From: JALYGY01 sp963800975
Lineage (GTDB): Bacteria > Actinomycetota > Rubrobacteria > Rubrobacterales > Rubrobacteraceae
DNA: 64,000 nt
Reading direction: 5' to 3'
NCBI GenBank assembly: GCA_963800975.1
Contig: CAWDDB010000013.1
Coordinates: 556,649 to 620,648 of the forward strand
Shown piece by piece: positions 40,730 to 49,083 of this stretch (position 1 is the stretch's first letter; the number at the start of each line of letters is the position of its first letter). The notes under the pieces are model-generated. The model was not told the DNA's origin. It was given only the letters and a program-made list of their open reading frames with translations, and ran no database searches. The translations under genes and the position numbers were made by a program.

Positions 40730-41623
40730 GTGGAGCGAGTAGGTTTCGTCGGTCTGGGCGCCATAGGCCGTCCGATGGCCCGCAGGTTGCTCGACCGCGG
40801 CTTCGAGCTCGTTGTCTTCGACGTTGTGCCGGAGAACACGCGCGAGCTGGTAGGGCTAGGCGCCGTAGAGGCCGCAAGCGCGATGGAAGCCGCCTCCGAG
40901 GCCGACTCGGTCGTAGTCATGGTCGCGACCCCGGAGCAGGCCCTGGAGGCCATCTTCGGCGAGCGAGGTGTCTCTTCCGGACTCCGGGACGGCAGCCCGC
41001 TGATCCTCGCCAGCACCGTTGGACCGAAGACGGCCCTGGAGGTACGTCGGACGCTCGGTGACAGAGGAGCCCAGCTCCTGGACGCGCCTGTGAGCGGGGG
41101 AACCGAGCGGGCGCGGACCGGGGATCTCCTGATCATGGTCGGCGGCGAGGACGCGCTCTTCGCCGCAGCACGCCCGGTCCTCGACGCGATGGGCTCGCGG
41201 GTAGAGTGGGTTGGCCCGGAGGTGGGAGACGGCCAGGCCATGAAGCTTGTCAACCAGCTGCTGTGCGGCGTGCACCTGGCGGCGGCCGGCGAGGCGATGG
41301 CCTTCGCCGAGACCCTGGGCCTGGATCCCAGAAGGGCCTACGACGTGGTGGGCCAGGGCGCCGCCAACTCCTTCATGATGGACGACCGCGGACCGCGGAT
41401 GCTGAGCGACGGGCCCGTGAGCGTGGAGAGCGCGATGGACATCTTCGTCAAGGACACCGGGCTCGTGGTGGAGGCGGCCAGGGAGAACGGCATGACACCC
41501 GACCTGACCTTGGCCGCGAACGGGGTGTACCGCGAGGGCTCAGAGGCCGGCATGGGACGAGAGGACGACTCCCGGGTGCGGGCCGTCTACCTCAGGCGCC
41601 GCTCCGAAACCGGAACGGGATGA
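40730..41623 (+). CDS. NAD(P)-dependent beta-hydroxyacid dehydrogenase (GarR/MmsB family)
   Basis: 297 residues from GTG 40730, GGGGAGGT upstream. Rossmann motif VGFVGLGAIGRPMARRLLDR, substrate loop LDAPVSGGTERARTGDLLIM, catalytic Lys region DGQAMKLVNQLLCGVHLAAA and C-terminal FVKDTGLVVEAARENGM. These define the 3-hydroxyisobutyrate / tartronate-semialdehyde reductase group. Together with methylmalonate-semialdehyde dehydrogenase at 4331 it could take part in valine breakdown, but the genes are far apart and specificity cannot be read. Confidence 0.93.
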   Translation: MERVGFVGLGAIGRPMARRLLDRGFELVVFDVVPENTRELVGLGAVEAASAMEAASEADSVVVMVATPEQALEAIFGERGVSSGLRDGSPLILASTVGPKTALEVRRTLGDRGAQLLDAPVSGGTERARTGDLLIMVGGEDALFAAARPVLDAMGSRVEWVGPEVGDGQAMKLVNQLLCGVHLAAAGEAMAFAETLGLDPRRAYDVVGQGAANSFMMDDRGPRMLSDGPVSVESAMDIFVKDTGLVVEAARENGMTPDLTLAANGVYREGSEAGMGREDDSRVRAVYLRRRSETGTG

Positions 41624-41672
41624 TCGCGCGCTAGATCAACGAGCTCCGGGATCCAGGCGCTGACCGCGGGCC

Positions 41673-42107
41673 CTAACCGGGCGCACCCCTATCCTCTTCC
41701 TCCTCGTCAAGCACCTGGTGGAACTCGATCACGCGTCCGTCCGGGTCGGCGCAGAAGAGCTGGTGCCAGCCCTTTATGGCCCACACGCCCATGTCGCTGT
41801 AGGGGATGCCCTCGGCGTCCAGGCGTGCCCGCACCGCCGCTATGTCCTCCACGCGGAAGGCGAGATGGCCGATGAGCGGGTTCACGGGCAGGTCGCGCTC
41901 AGCAGCGTAGTCTGGCTCCGGAGGAACGAAGTGGTACTGGTAGCCCCCGCTGTCCTCGAGGGTCTGGATCCCCGCACCGTAGGCGCCTTCGTCGCGCGGC
42001 AACTCGACGGGCGTGAGCCCCAGCAGGTCCCGGTAGAACCCCGCCGTGCGCGCAACGTCGTCGCCCGCCAGGTTGAGGTGGTGCGGTCTCGGAGAACCGT
42101 TGGTCAT
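41673..42107 (-). CDS. VOC/glyoxalase-fold protein
   Basis: 144 residues from ATG 42107 (GGGAGGCAAG upstream; the frame runs on but has no SD). PRPHHLNLAGDDVARTAGFY and GHLAFRVEDIAAVRARLDAE are the two beta-alpha-beta-beta-beta modules; metal ligands could be His (HHLNL), His (IGHLAF), and Glu (GRVIEFHQV). The Glu-rich C-terminus (EEEEEDRG) is short. A dioxygenase- or glyoxalase-like function is likely but substrate unknown. Confidence 0.88.
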   Translation of the reverse strand: MTNGSPRPHHLNLAGDDVARTAGFYRDLLGLTPVELPRDEGAYGAGIQTLEDSGGYQYHFVPPEPDYAAERDLPVNPLIGHLAFRVEDIAAVRARLDAEGIPYSDMGVWAIKGWHQLFCADPDGRVIEFHQVLDEEEEDRGAPG

Positions 42108-42216
42108 CTTGCCTCCCGCGTCCCGGAGATGGATCCTCTTTCGCCCTGCTTCGGCAGATATTACACGAGCCGGCGGATCACGGTCCGCGGAGACCACCTG
42201 ACACCACCGCTCACAT

Positions 42217-42248
42217 TAGTTGATTTCGGCAACTAGATACATAACAAT
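42217..42248 (+). promoter_or_regulatory. MarR-type operator and promoter
   Basis: TAGTTG-N7-CAACTA (42217-42235) is a perfect dyad of the TTG-N7-CAA form bound by MarR dimers. It overlaps TTGATT (42220-42225), a plausible -35 box, with AACAAT (42243-42248) 17 bp downstream as -10. The MarR-GNAT gene starts at 42278, so autoregulation is likely. Confidence 0.6.
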
Positions 42249-42277
42249 AGCAACGATAGAGGGAGGGGTGATGCGGT

Positions 42278-43222
42278 GTGGCGGGGGAACTCGAGGCGAG
42301 GGTAGAGTCGGTCAGGCGTTTCAACCGCTTCTTCACGCGCCGCATCGGGGTTCTACGCGAGGGGATGTTGCACAGCAGGTTCTCGCTCACGGAGGCGCGG
42401 GTCCTCTTCGAGCTGGCGAACCGCGAGGGGCTTACCTCCACCGAGCTCTCGCGCGAGCTGGGCCTGGATCCGGGCTACCTCAGCCGAACGCTCGCGCGCC
42501 TCAGGGAGCACGGGCTCGTCGACGGGGTCCGCTCGGAGAGCGACGGCAGGAGGCGGATCCTCTCCCTGACCCGCGAGGGTCGGGACGCCTTCGCCGAGCT
42601 CGACTCCCGTTCGCGGGAGGAGGTGGCCGAGATGCTTGGCGAGCTCTCAGAGACGGACCAGCTGAGGCTGCTCGAGGCGATGCGGTCCATCGAGGCCGCC
42701 TTCGGGAGGAGCCTCAAGTTCTCCGAGCCGTTCGTCTTGCGCGCGCAGGAGCCGGGGGACATGGGTTGGGTCGTGCAGCGCCACGGTGTCCTCTACGCGC
42801 GGGAGTATGGCTGGGACGAAAGCTTCGAGGCGCTGGTTGCCCGGATCGTCGCGGACTTCGTCGACGGCTACGACCCGAAGGCGGAGCGGTGCTGGATCGC
42901 CGAGGTTGGAGGCGAGCGGGTGGGATGCGTGTTCGTGGTCAGGGAGAGCGAGACGGTCGCGAAGCTCAGGCTCTTGCTGGTCGAGCCCGAAGCGCGCGGG
43001 CTCGGCCTGGGCAACCGTCTCGTCGAGGAGTGCATCCGGTTCGCCAGGAACCGTGGCTACGAGAAGCTGACGCTCTGGACCAACAGCGTCCTGGACGCGG
43101 CCAGCCACATCTACGAAGGCCGCGGTTTCGTGCTCGCGCAGGAAGAGAAGCACCACAGCTTCGGGCGCGACCTCGTAGGGCAGAACTGGGACCTGGATCT
43201 ACGGGCAATGCGTTCGCCGTGA
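42278..43222 (+). CDS. MarR-family regulator fused to GNAT acetyltransferase
   Basis: 314 residues, GTG start (the nearby ATG-GGTGTG region and AGGGAGGGG upstream). N-terminal MarR domain: SLTEARVLFELANREGLTST, ELSRELGLDPGYLSRTLARL, with wing SESDGRRRILSLTREGRDAF. C-terminal GNAT domain (RCWIAEVGGERVGCVFVVRE; KLRLLLVEPEARGLGLGNRL; LTLWTNSVLDAASHIYEGRG). This two-domain type occurs widely, and could couple acetylation of a small molecule to gene control. The dyad operator upstream suggests it binds its own promoter. Confidence 0.93.
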   Translation: MAGELEARVESVRRFNRFFTRRIGVLREGMLHSRFSLTEARVLFELANREGLTSTELSRELGLDPGYLSRTLARLREHGLVDGVRSESDGRRRILSLTREGRDAFAELDSRSREEVAEMLGELSETDQLRLLEAMRSIEAAFGRSLKFSEPFVLRAQEPGDMGWVVQRHGVLYAREYGWDESFEALVARIVADFVDGYDPKAERCWIAEVGGERVGCVFVVRESETVAKLRLLLVEPEARGLGLGNRLVEECIRFARNRGYEKLTLWTNSVLDAASHIYEGRGFVLAQEEKHHSFGRDLVGQNWDLDLRAMRSP

Positions 43223-43256
43223 GTTGCGGCCGGTTCGCTCGTCTGCTTCGCGGTTG

Positions 43257-43736
43257 CTAGCTACCTTCCGGGATGTGCTGTCGGACCATCTCGTTGCCTC
43301 GGGCGTGGACGACTACGAAGGTCATCCCCGAGCACTTCCAACCTTCCGAGCTGCGGGAGAGCGTGTGGGTGTAGTTTCCCCAGACCTCCCACAGGTCCGA
43401 GCCGGCATCGCGGTCGAGTATGTTGAGCGCGTAGCCTTTGGAGAACACCTCAGCCTCGTCGCCATCCACGGAGATCCTGTGGTTCGTGCGCATGTGGTGG
43501 CTCAGCTTGTCGGCGTAGAGGTTCGTGGTCCACGCCCCGACCAGGTCGTCGGCGGGCATCCGGCCCGGGTAGCCCCCGGCGAGCGAGGTGAAGTCGGCGT
43601 AGATCTCGTCCGTAAAGAGCCTCCTGCACAGGGCCCAGTCCTTCGCGTCGGTCGCGAGGTCTATGCCGTCGACGACGCGCCGGATCTCCGCCTCGTCGAG
43701 TAGCCGCTGCATCGTGGCCGTGGTGTTCTCGGTCAA
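43257..43736 (-). CDS. SnoaL-like (NTF2-fold) protein
   Basis: 159 residues from TTG 43736, preceded by GGGAGAACGGAG. The fold is that of SnoaL_4/ring-hydroxylating beta-like proteins: EIRRVVDGIDLATDAKDWAL, FTDEIYADFTSLAGGYPGRM, HHMRTNHRISVDGDEAEVFS, EVWGNYTHTLSRSSEGWKCS. His residues in HHMRTNH could be catalytic. Functions in the family include isomerases, cyclases and dehydratases of small metabolites. It follows the SDR and hydrolase genes on the same strand, so a short catabolic operon is likely. Confidence 0.85.
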   Translation of the reverse strand: MTENTTATMQRLLDEAEIRRVVDGIDLATDAKDWALCRRLFTDEIYADFTSLAGGYPGRMPADDLVGAWTTNLYADKLSHHMRTNHRISVDGDEAEVFSKGYALNILDRDAGSDLWEVWGNYTHTLSRSSEGWKCSGMTFVVVHARGNEMVRQHIPEGS

Positions 43737-43767
43737 CTCCGTTCTCCCTTCTCCCGTGCCCGGCTTC

Positions 43768-44466
43768 TCACCAGGCCTCGGGTTCACCGTCGTAGAAAAG
43801 TCCCCCGGTCGGGCCGTCGTTTGGCAGGGTGGCCGCCCACACGACACCGGCGGCGCCGTCCTCGACCGAACGGCCGCCGTGGCCTCCCATGTCGGTCGCG
43901 GTCCAGCCGGGATCTACCGCGTTCACGAGGACGCCGTCCGCCCTGAGCTCGGCCGCGACCATGCGCGTGAGGGCGTTCAGGGAGACCTTGGTGACGCTGT
44001 AGGCGGGCGTGCCCGCGCCCGTCATGCTCGCGAGCGAGCCCGCCCCGCTCGTGACGTTTACGATCCTGCCGCGCTCGCTCCTGCGCAGAAGCGGCGCGAA
44101 GGCTCGGCACGTGCGCCAGGCTCCGAACGTGTTGGTCTCGAACGCCTCGCGTACCACGTCGAGGTCCGCCTCCAGCGCACGCTGCCAGGAGTCGTAGTTG
44201 ATTGCGGCGTTGTTGACGAGTACGTCCAGGCGGCCTTGCTCCGTCCCCACGCGCTCTGCCAACCTTCTCACGCTCTCGTCGTCCGACACGTCGAGCTCGC
44301 GGGCCACGACCGTGAGATCCTCGTGCGCGAGGTCCTGTGCCGCCGCCTCGCCCTTCGCCAGGTCTCGGGCCCCGAGTATCACGGTAAAACCCAGCCCGGC
44401 GAGCTGGCGCGTAACCTCGAGGCCCAGGCCGCGGTTCGCCCCGGTAACGAGCGCCACGTCCGGCAT
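43768..44466 (-). CDS. Short-chain dehydrogenase/reductase
   Basis: 232 residues. Classical SDR: TGANRGLGLEVTRQL (cofactor), LDVLVNNAAINYDSW (NNAA), RIVNVTSGAGSLASM (Ser) and AYSVTKVSLNALTRM (Tyr-x3-Lys). The C-terminal VDPGWTATDMGG is typical of carbonyl reductase-like members. NADP preference suggested by the Arg/Asn in the Gly loop and ARDLAKGE after beta 2. Substrate unknown; adjacent to a hydrolase and a SnoaL-like gene. Confidence 0.93.
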   Translation of the reverse strand: MPDVALVTGANRGLGLEVTRQLAGLGFTVILGARDLAKGEAAAQDLAHEDLTVVARELDVSDDESVRRLAERVGTEQGRLDVLVNNAAINYDSWQRALEADLDVVREAFETNTFGAWRTCRAFAPLLRRSERGRIVNVTSGAGSLASMTGAGTPAYSVTKVSLNALTRMVAAELRADGVLVNAVDPGWTATDMGGHGGRSVEDGAAGVVWAATLPNDGPTGGLFYDGEPEAW

Positions 44467-44486
44467 CGTCGTCCCCTTTCTCTAGA

Positions 44487-45413
44487 TCAGGTACCCAACG
44501 CGGTCTTCAGGTGGCCAGCTGCGGAGCGCGCCGCGTAGGTCACGAGCGGTTCGTGGTCGTAGAACTCGGTATGCTCGCCCTCCATCCACACGAGCGTCTT
44601 CGGCCCCGAGAGCGCGGCGTGGAAGCGCCTGACGTTGTCCGGCAGCGCGGCGCCGTCCGAGTGGATCATGACGGTCGGCACCCCGATCGCCGGCGCGGGT
44701 GCGATCCCGTCCAACGTGAGCCACTCAGGCCACTGCATCACGGCGAAGCGGTTGGTCCACTCGGGGAGCTTCCCGCGATCCTCGCGCTCGTAGAACTCCA
44801 GGCCGACCATCGCCGCGGACTCGTCTTCTGGGGACTCGGCCGGCACGTAGTCTACCTCGCCCGTGCGGCGGTACTTCCCTCGCGCTTGGAGGCCCGCATC
44901 GAGACGGCGCTTCATGCCCTCGTCGCCGCCGTACATGAGCCCGACGGTGGAAGGGTCGTGGATCCAGGCCGCCGACGTCGCGAACGCCTCGAGGGCAGCG
45001 CCCTGCGCGATGGCGTGGGCCATGTACATGGTGCTCGCGCAGATGGCCAACCCGCCCACGCGCCCGACCTCGTCACGCGCCGTCAGGAACTCGGTAGCGT
45101 TGATGATGTCCCGCACCTTCATCGTCGGCGATTCGAGCTGGCGCGGCTTACCGGCGCTCTCCCCGTAGGTACGGAAGTCGAACGAGAGCGCGACCAACCC
45201 CTCGGCGGCGAGCTTCATCGCGTAGCGTTGGGTCATCTGCTGCCGCACGCTCGTCCACGTGCCGGTACAGACCACGCCTGGCACGGGCGGGGTGTCGGGC
45301 CCGTGGTCGGCGGGAACGTAGATCTCGCCGACGATCTCGACGCCGTCGCTATCGAACCTGACGGGTACGCTCCGGACGCCTTCGGTGGCCGGCGTGGTAT
45401 TTTGCGTGGTCAC
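44487..45413 (-). CDS. Alpha/beta hydrolase
   Basis: 308 residues. N-terminal GEIYVPADHGPDTPPVPGVV, then SFDFRTYGESAGKPRQLESP (oxyanion side) and GGLAICASTMYMAHAIAQG where the nucleophile elbow sits: the sequence G-L-A-I-C-A-S has Cys at the position often taken by Ser, as in some dienelactone-hydrolase-like proteins. Later WMEGEHTEFYDHEPLV supplies the His, IGVPTVMIHSDGAALPDN the Asp. Substrate unknown. First gene of the SDR/SnoaL run. Confidence 0.88.
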   Translation of the reverse strand: MTTQNTTPATEGVRSVPVRFDSDGVEIVGEIYVPADHGPDTPPVPGVVCTGTWTSVRQQMTQRYAMKLAAEGLVALSFDFRTYGESAGKPRQLESPTMKVRDIINATEFLTARDEVGRVGGLAICASTMYMAHAIAQGAALEAFATSAAWIHDPSTVGLMYGGDEGMKRRLDAGLQARGKYRRTGEVDYVPAESPEDESAAMVGLEFYEREDRGKLPEWTNRFAVMQWPEWLTLDGIAPAPAIGVPTVMIHSDGAALPDNVRRFHAALSGPKTLVWMEGEHTEFYDHEPLVTYAARSAAGHLKTALGT

Positions 45414-45496
45414 GTTTCTCCCTCCTCTGGATCTACTTTGCCCGTTCCGAGCCGGAGCGATTGACGCTGGACGCTTCTGTAATGCTAAGGGCTGGG

Positions 45497-46357
45497 CTAG
45501 CCTCCGGCTTGAACGTTCTTGCGCTTCTGGGAGGGGTACATGCTCGGCGGAACCCCGACCAGGCGCTTGAAGTGGCGGGTGAGGTGGCTGTGGTCGGCGA
45601 AGCCGGTCTCCGCCACCACATCCCTGATAGGGGTCCCGGCGGCGAGCAGCGCCTTGGCGCGATCCACCCTGACCTGGACCTGGTAGCGGTGCGGCGGAAG
45701 CCCTACCTCTCGGCTGAACACCCGGTTCAGGTGGTAGGGGCTGAGGCTAGCCACCTGCGCCAACCGGGCGAGCGAGACGTTCTGAGCGCAGTTGTCCTGG
45801 AGGAACTCCCGTACCAGACTCACGGCCCGGCGCTCCCTCCCGACCGGCCTGGACGAAGGACGCGTGTCCGCGTAACGCCCGACGAAGCGTGCGAGCACCG
45901 AGAGAAGTCGCGAGTCCTGCTCCAGCCTGTCGGTCTTATACCCGAGCGAGCCGTGGAGGCGCAGAAAGGACCGGGCCAGCTCCCTGTCCAGGAAAACGGG
46001 CGCCGCGAAGAAAGGCTCGTTCGTCTCGCGTCCGGCGACCTCCGTCGCGGCCTCCCCGAGCAGGGCCGGGGAGGCATAAAGCATCCGGTACGTCGCGACG
46101 GTCCGGCGGTACTCGGGGTCCCTGGCCGAGTGCACTTCGCCGGGGTGGATCACGCTCAGGCTACCGACCGGCACGCCGTGGCTGGCGCCGCGGTAGCGAT
46201 ACTCGCCCGGGAAGTCCAGGCTCAGGCAGAACTGGTACTCCTCGTGCGAGTGCCTGGAGATGGAGTCGGCCGGTCCCGGTGCGTACCGGTAGTGCTCCAG
46301 TAGCACGCCGCCGTGAGACCACGCGTCGATGGTACTCCTGTCTTCGAGCTCTCTCAT
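45497..46357 (-). CDS. AraC-family transcriptional regulator
   Basis: 286 residues. N-terminal cupin-like ligand domain (HSHEEYQFCLSLDFPGEYRY; GSLSVIHPGEVHSARDPEYR) and C-terminal double HTH (AQNVSLARLAQVASLSPYHL; GTPIRDVVAETGFADHSHLT) ending FKRLVGVPPSMYPSQKRK. Probably senses a small molecule and activates the adjacent hydrolase/SDR/SnoaL genes on the same strand; the 83-nt gap after its stop could hold their promoter. Lies 22 nt after the dipeptidase gene. Confidence 0.93.
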   Translation of the reverse strand: MRELEDRSTIDAWSHGGVLLEHYRYAPGPADSISRHSHEEYQFCLSLDFPGEYRYRGASHGVPVGSLSVIHPGEVHSARDPEYRRTVATYRMLYASPALLGEAATEVAGRETNEPFFAAPVFLDRELARSFLRLHGSLGYKTDRLEQDSRLLSVLARFVGRYADTRPSSRPVGRERRAVSLVREFLQDNCAQNVSLARLAQVASLSPYHLNRVFSREVGLPPHRYQVQVRVDRAKALLAAGTPIRDVVAETGFADHSHLTRHFKRLVGVPPSMYPSQKRKNVQAGG

Positions 46358-46379
46358 CCCACAGATGATAAACCGGTGG

Positions 46380-47444
46380 CTACTCTCCCCAGGTCGCGCG
46401 CAGCACCCTAAGCCAGTTACCGTGCGCCAGCTTCCGCAGTTCCGTCTCGCCGTATCCTCGCGTCCGAAGCGCCTCGATCAGCGCCGGCAGCCCAGAGACG
46501 TCCCCGATCCCACGGGGTACCTTCGCCCCGTCGAAGTCCGAGCCGAAACCGACGCGGTCCACCCCGACGCGCTCGACCAGGTAATCGACGTGGCGCACGA
46601 CGTCCTCGATGGGCGTGTCTGCCTCTTCGGCCCCGTTCTCGCGCAAGAAAGCTACCGCGAAGTTCACGCCCACCATCCCTTCCGAGTCCCGGATCGCGTC
46701 AAGCTGCCCGTCGGTGAGGTTGCGCGAGGACGCACAAAGCGCGTGCGCGTTGGAGTGGGTCGCGACGAGCGGGGCCTCCGTAAGCCTGGCCACGTCCCAG
46801 AATCCGCGCTCGTTCAGGTGGGAGAGGTCGATCAGGACTCTCAGCCGATTACATTCCAGGACCAGCTCTCGGCCCCCTTCCGTCAGGCCTGGGCCCGTGT
46901 CTGGCGAGGAGGGGAACCTGAAGGGGACGCCCTGAGCGTAGGAGTTTGGCCGGCTCCACACCAGGCCAAGAGAACGCAGACCCTTCTCGTGCAGGTTCTG
47001 CAGGGCCGCCGGGTCGGGGCCGAGGTTCTCCGCTCCTTCGAAGTGGAGGATCGCCGCCACGGTGCCGCGGTTCAGGCACGACTCGATCTCGCCCGCCGTC
47101 CGGACCACCCGCACCTGACCTCCGGACTCGGCTTCTATCCGGAACAGGGACTCGACAAGCTCGTCGGCGAAGCCGCGGGCGTAGGCGGGGTTCAACCGCG
47201 GCGCGTCGCCAACGCGGAAACCGGCCGCGGTCGGGTTGAGCGCGGACTCCTCGGTCCACTCGTCCTTTGGGTTCGGCGTGTAGCAGGCAAAGAACCCTCC
47301 ACCGAAACCGCCCGCCCGAGCCCGGGGCAGGTCTATGTGCCCGAGGTCGCTGCGCTCGAAGAACGAGCGGCCCTCGCCGCGGTCGGGGAGGTGCAGGTTC
47401 AGCAACGTGTCGTTATGGCCGTCGAAGACGAGTGGGCGATCCAT
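46380..47444 (-). CDS. M19-family membrane dipeptidase-like protein
   Basis: 354 residues, no signal peptide. FDGHNDTLLNLHLPDRGEGR gives the HxD zinc pair, ILHFEGAENLGPDPAAL the bridging Glu, LIDLSHLNERGFWDVARLTE and LVATHSNAHALCASSRNLTD the two further His, and GFGSDFDGAKVPRGIGDV the Asp-rich end. Hydrolyses dipeptides or related amide bonds (renal dipeptidase family). ATG 47444 is close after a two-way terminator. Confidence 0.93.
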   Translation of the reverse strand: MDRPLVFDGHNDTLLNLHLPDRGEGRSFFERSDLGHIDLPRARAGGFGGGFFACYTPNPKDEWTEESALNPTAAGFRVGDAPRLNPAYARGFADELVESLFRIEAESGGQVRVVRTAGEIESCLNRGTVAAILHFEGAENLGPDPAALQNLHEKGLRSLGLVWSRPNSYAQGVPFRFPSSPDTGPGLTEGGRELVLECNRLRVLIDLSHLNERGFWDVARLTEAPLVATHSNAHALCASSRNLTDGQLDAIRDSEGMVGVNFAVAFLRENGAEEADTPIEDVVRHVDYLVERVGVDRVGFGSDFDGAKVPRGIGDVSGLPALIEALRTRGYGETELRKLAHGNWLRVLRATWGE

Positions 47445-47474
47445 CCGACCGATGATACAGCGTAGACGGGCAAC

Positions 47475-47504
47475 AAAAAGGGGCCGCGTTCGCGGCCCCT
47501 TTTT
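47475..47504. terminator. Bidirectional Rho-independent terminator
   Basis: AAAAAGGGGCCGCG-TT-CGCGGCCCCTTTTT, a near-perfect palindrome with A- and U-runs on each side. It ends the moeZ-side operon and the upstream region of the dipeptidase gene. Confidence 0.9.
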
Positions 47505-47536
47505 GGTCTATGCTCGGGAAGGACCCGGAGTTTACC

Positions 47537-48721
47537 TCAATACTTCGCGACGCTTGGGTCGATCTCCTCGCTCCAGGCGTCGATGCCGCCCTTCACGTTG
47601 TAGACGTTCTGGAAGCCGGCGTTCTGTAGAAGCTTCACCGCCCGCGCGCTGCGGCCGCCGGACTTGCAGTGGATGGCGAAGGTCTCGCCCTGGTCCAACT
47701 CGACCAGACGCTCGGGCAGCTCGGCCAGCGGGATCAGCCTCGCGCCGATGTTGGCCACCTCGTACTCGTGCGGCTCGCGCACGTCGAGGACGGAGACCCT
47801 GTTGCCGTTCTCCATGCGGCCCTTCAGTTCCTGAACGGTGATCTCGGGCACCCCATCGGCCTGAGCCTGGGCGGCGGCCTGCGGGATGCCGCAGAACTCC
47901 TGGTAGTCGATAAGCTCGGTTACCGTCGGGTTCTCGCCGCAGACCGGGCAGTTCGGGTCCTTGCGCAGCTTCATCTCGCGGAAGCTCATCCCGAGCGCGT
48001 CGTAGAGCAGGAGGCGTCCGATCAGGGGCTCCCCGATGCCGAGGATGAGCTTGACGGTCTCGGTAGCCTGGATCGTGCCTATCGCGCCTGGCAGTATCCC
48101 CAGGACCCCGCCTTCGGCGCAGCTCGGAACGAGACCGGGCGGCGGCGGCTCGGGGTAGAGGCAGCGGTAGCAGGGACCTTCCTCGGCGTAGAACACGCTC
48201 GCCTGGCCCTCGAAGCGGAAGATCGAGCCGTACACGTTCGGCTTGCCGGACAGTACGCTGGCGTCGTTCACCAGGTAGCGGGTCGGGAAGTTGTCCGTGC
48301 CGTCAACGATGACGTCGAAGTCCTCGAAGATCTCCAGCGCGTTCTCGCTGCTAAGCGGCTCGCCGAAGGTCTCGACCTTTACGTTCGGGTTTATGTCCTC
48401 GATCCTGTCGCGGGCGCTCTCCAGCTTGGGACGCCCGAGGTCGGAGGTGCCGTGGATGATCTGGCGCTGCAGGTTCGACTCGTCCACCACGTCGAAGTCG
48501 ACGATGCCTATGGTTCCGATCCCGGCCGCTGCGAGGTAGAGGGCGAGCGGGCTCCCGAGCCCTCCCGCCCCGACCGTCAGGACCCGCGCCTGCTTCAGCG
48601 TCTTCTGCCCGCCGAGCGCCACCTCGGGCATGATCAGGTGCCTGCTGTAACGCGCGATCTCCTGGTTGCTGAGCTCGACCGCGCCGTTGGGAGACTGTAC
48701 TAGTGGTTGCCGCGTCTGCAT
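47537..48721 (-). CDS. moeZ: MoeZ/MoeB-like adenylyltransferase and sulfurtransferase (ThiF + rhodanese)
   Basis: 394 residues from ATG 48721. N-terminal E1-like domain: NQEIARYSRHLIMPEVALGG, VLTVGAGGLGSPLALYLAAA, FDVVDESNLQRQIIHGTSDL, DGTDNFPTRYLVNDASVLSG. Zn Cys pairs CYRCLYPE and CPVCG. C-terminal rhodanese domain with persulfide Cys in FAIHCKSGGRSARAVKLLQN. It adenylates the C-terminal Gly of CysO and transfers sulfur to form CysO-thiocarboxylate. The cysO, mec and cysM genes lie just upstream. A frame extension to 48793 is encoded by the palindromic repeat and is probably not translated. Confidence 0.95.
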   Translation of the reverse strand: MQTRQPLVQSPNGAVELSNQEIARYSRHLIMPEVALGGQKTLKQARVLTVGAGGLGSPLALYLAAAGIGTIGIVDFDVVDESNLQRQIIHGTSDLGRPKLESARDRIEDINPNVKVETFGEPLSSENALEIFEDFDVIVDGTDNFPTRYLVNDASVLSGKPNVYGSIFRFEGQASVFYAEEGPCYRCLYPEPPPPGLVPSCAEGGVLGILPGAIGTIQATETVKLILGIGEPLIGRLLLYDALGMSFREMKLRKDPNCPVCGENPTVTELIDYQEFCGIPQAAAQAQADGVPEITVQELKGRMENGNRVSVLDVREPHEYEVANIGARLIPLAELPERLVELDQGETFAIHCKSGGRSARAVKLLQNAGFQNVYNVKGGIDAWSEEIDPSVAKY

Positions 48722-48760
48722 GTTCTGTGAATACCTTTCGCTAAATGCTGGGGCGCATGA

Positions 48761-48785
48761 AGAGACGTCCCGCCGGGACGTCTCT
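48761..48785. repeat. Palindromic repeat, GTAGAGACG type, overlapping the cysO stop
   Basis: AGAGACGTCCC-GCC-GGGACGTCTCT, 11-bp arms, between cysO and moeZ. The minus strand reads GTAGAGACG at its start, and the TAG there is the cysO stop codon. It differs from the GTAGGGGC family but has the same style: a gene-end palindrome starting with GTAG. It could form an mRNA hairpin between the two genes. Confidence 0.8.
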
Positions 48786-49065
48786 ACGGACATCGTCCTC
48801 CGGCGATGGATGGAATTATGGAGAGCTCGTCCGCGTCTGAGACCTCGGTGTCGGCGCCGTCGAGGTAACGGATGTCCTCGTCGCCCTTGTAGACGTTGAC
48901 GAACGAGCGGAGCTTGCCGTCGCCGGTGTAGAGGTGCTGCTTGAGGTCGGGGTACTCGGACGCCAGGTTGCCGAGCGTCTCGCCGGCGGTGTCGCCGCCA
49001 ACCTCGACCTCGGGGTTGCCGCCCGTGTACTGCCTCAACGGCGTTGGGATCTTGACCTTTGGCAT
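48784..49065 (-). CDS. cysO: CysO-like sulfur carrier protein with C-terminal tail
   Basis: 93 residues, beta-grasp ubiquitin-like fold: KVKIPTPLRQYTGGNPEVEV, GETLGNLASEYPDLKQHLY, LRSFVNVYKGDEDIRYLDG, VSDADELSIIPSIAGGRCP. Carries sulfur as a thiocarboxylate for cysteine synthesis. Sulfur carriers normally end in Gly-Gly, but here three residues (Arg-Cys-Pro) follow the diglycine, and the stop codon lies inside a palindromic repeat. A C-terminal trim, for example by the neighbouring JAMM protease, would be needed. ATG 49065 has GGAGGTAAG upstream. Confidence 0.92.
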   Translation of the reverse strand: MPKVKIPTPLRQYTGGNPEVEVGGDTAGETLGNLASEYPDLKQHLYTGDGKLRSFVNVYKGDEDIRYLDGADTEVSDADELSIIPSIAGGRCP

Positions 49066-49083
49066 CTTACCTCCACTCCGATA

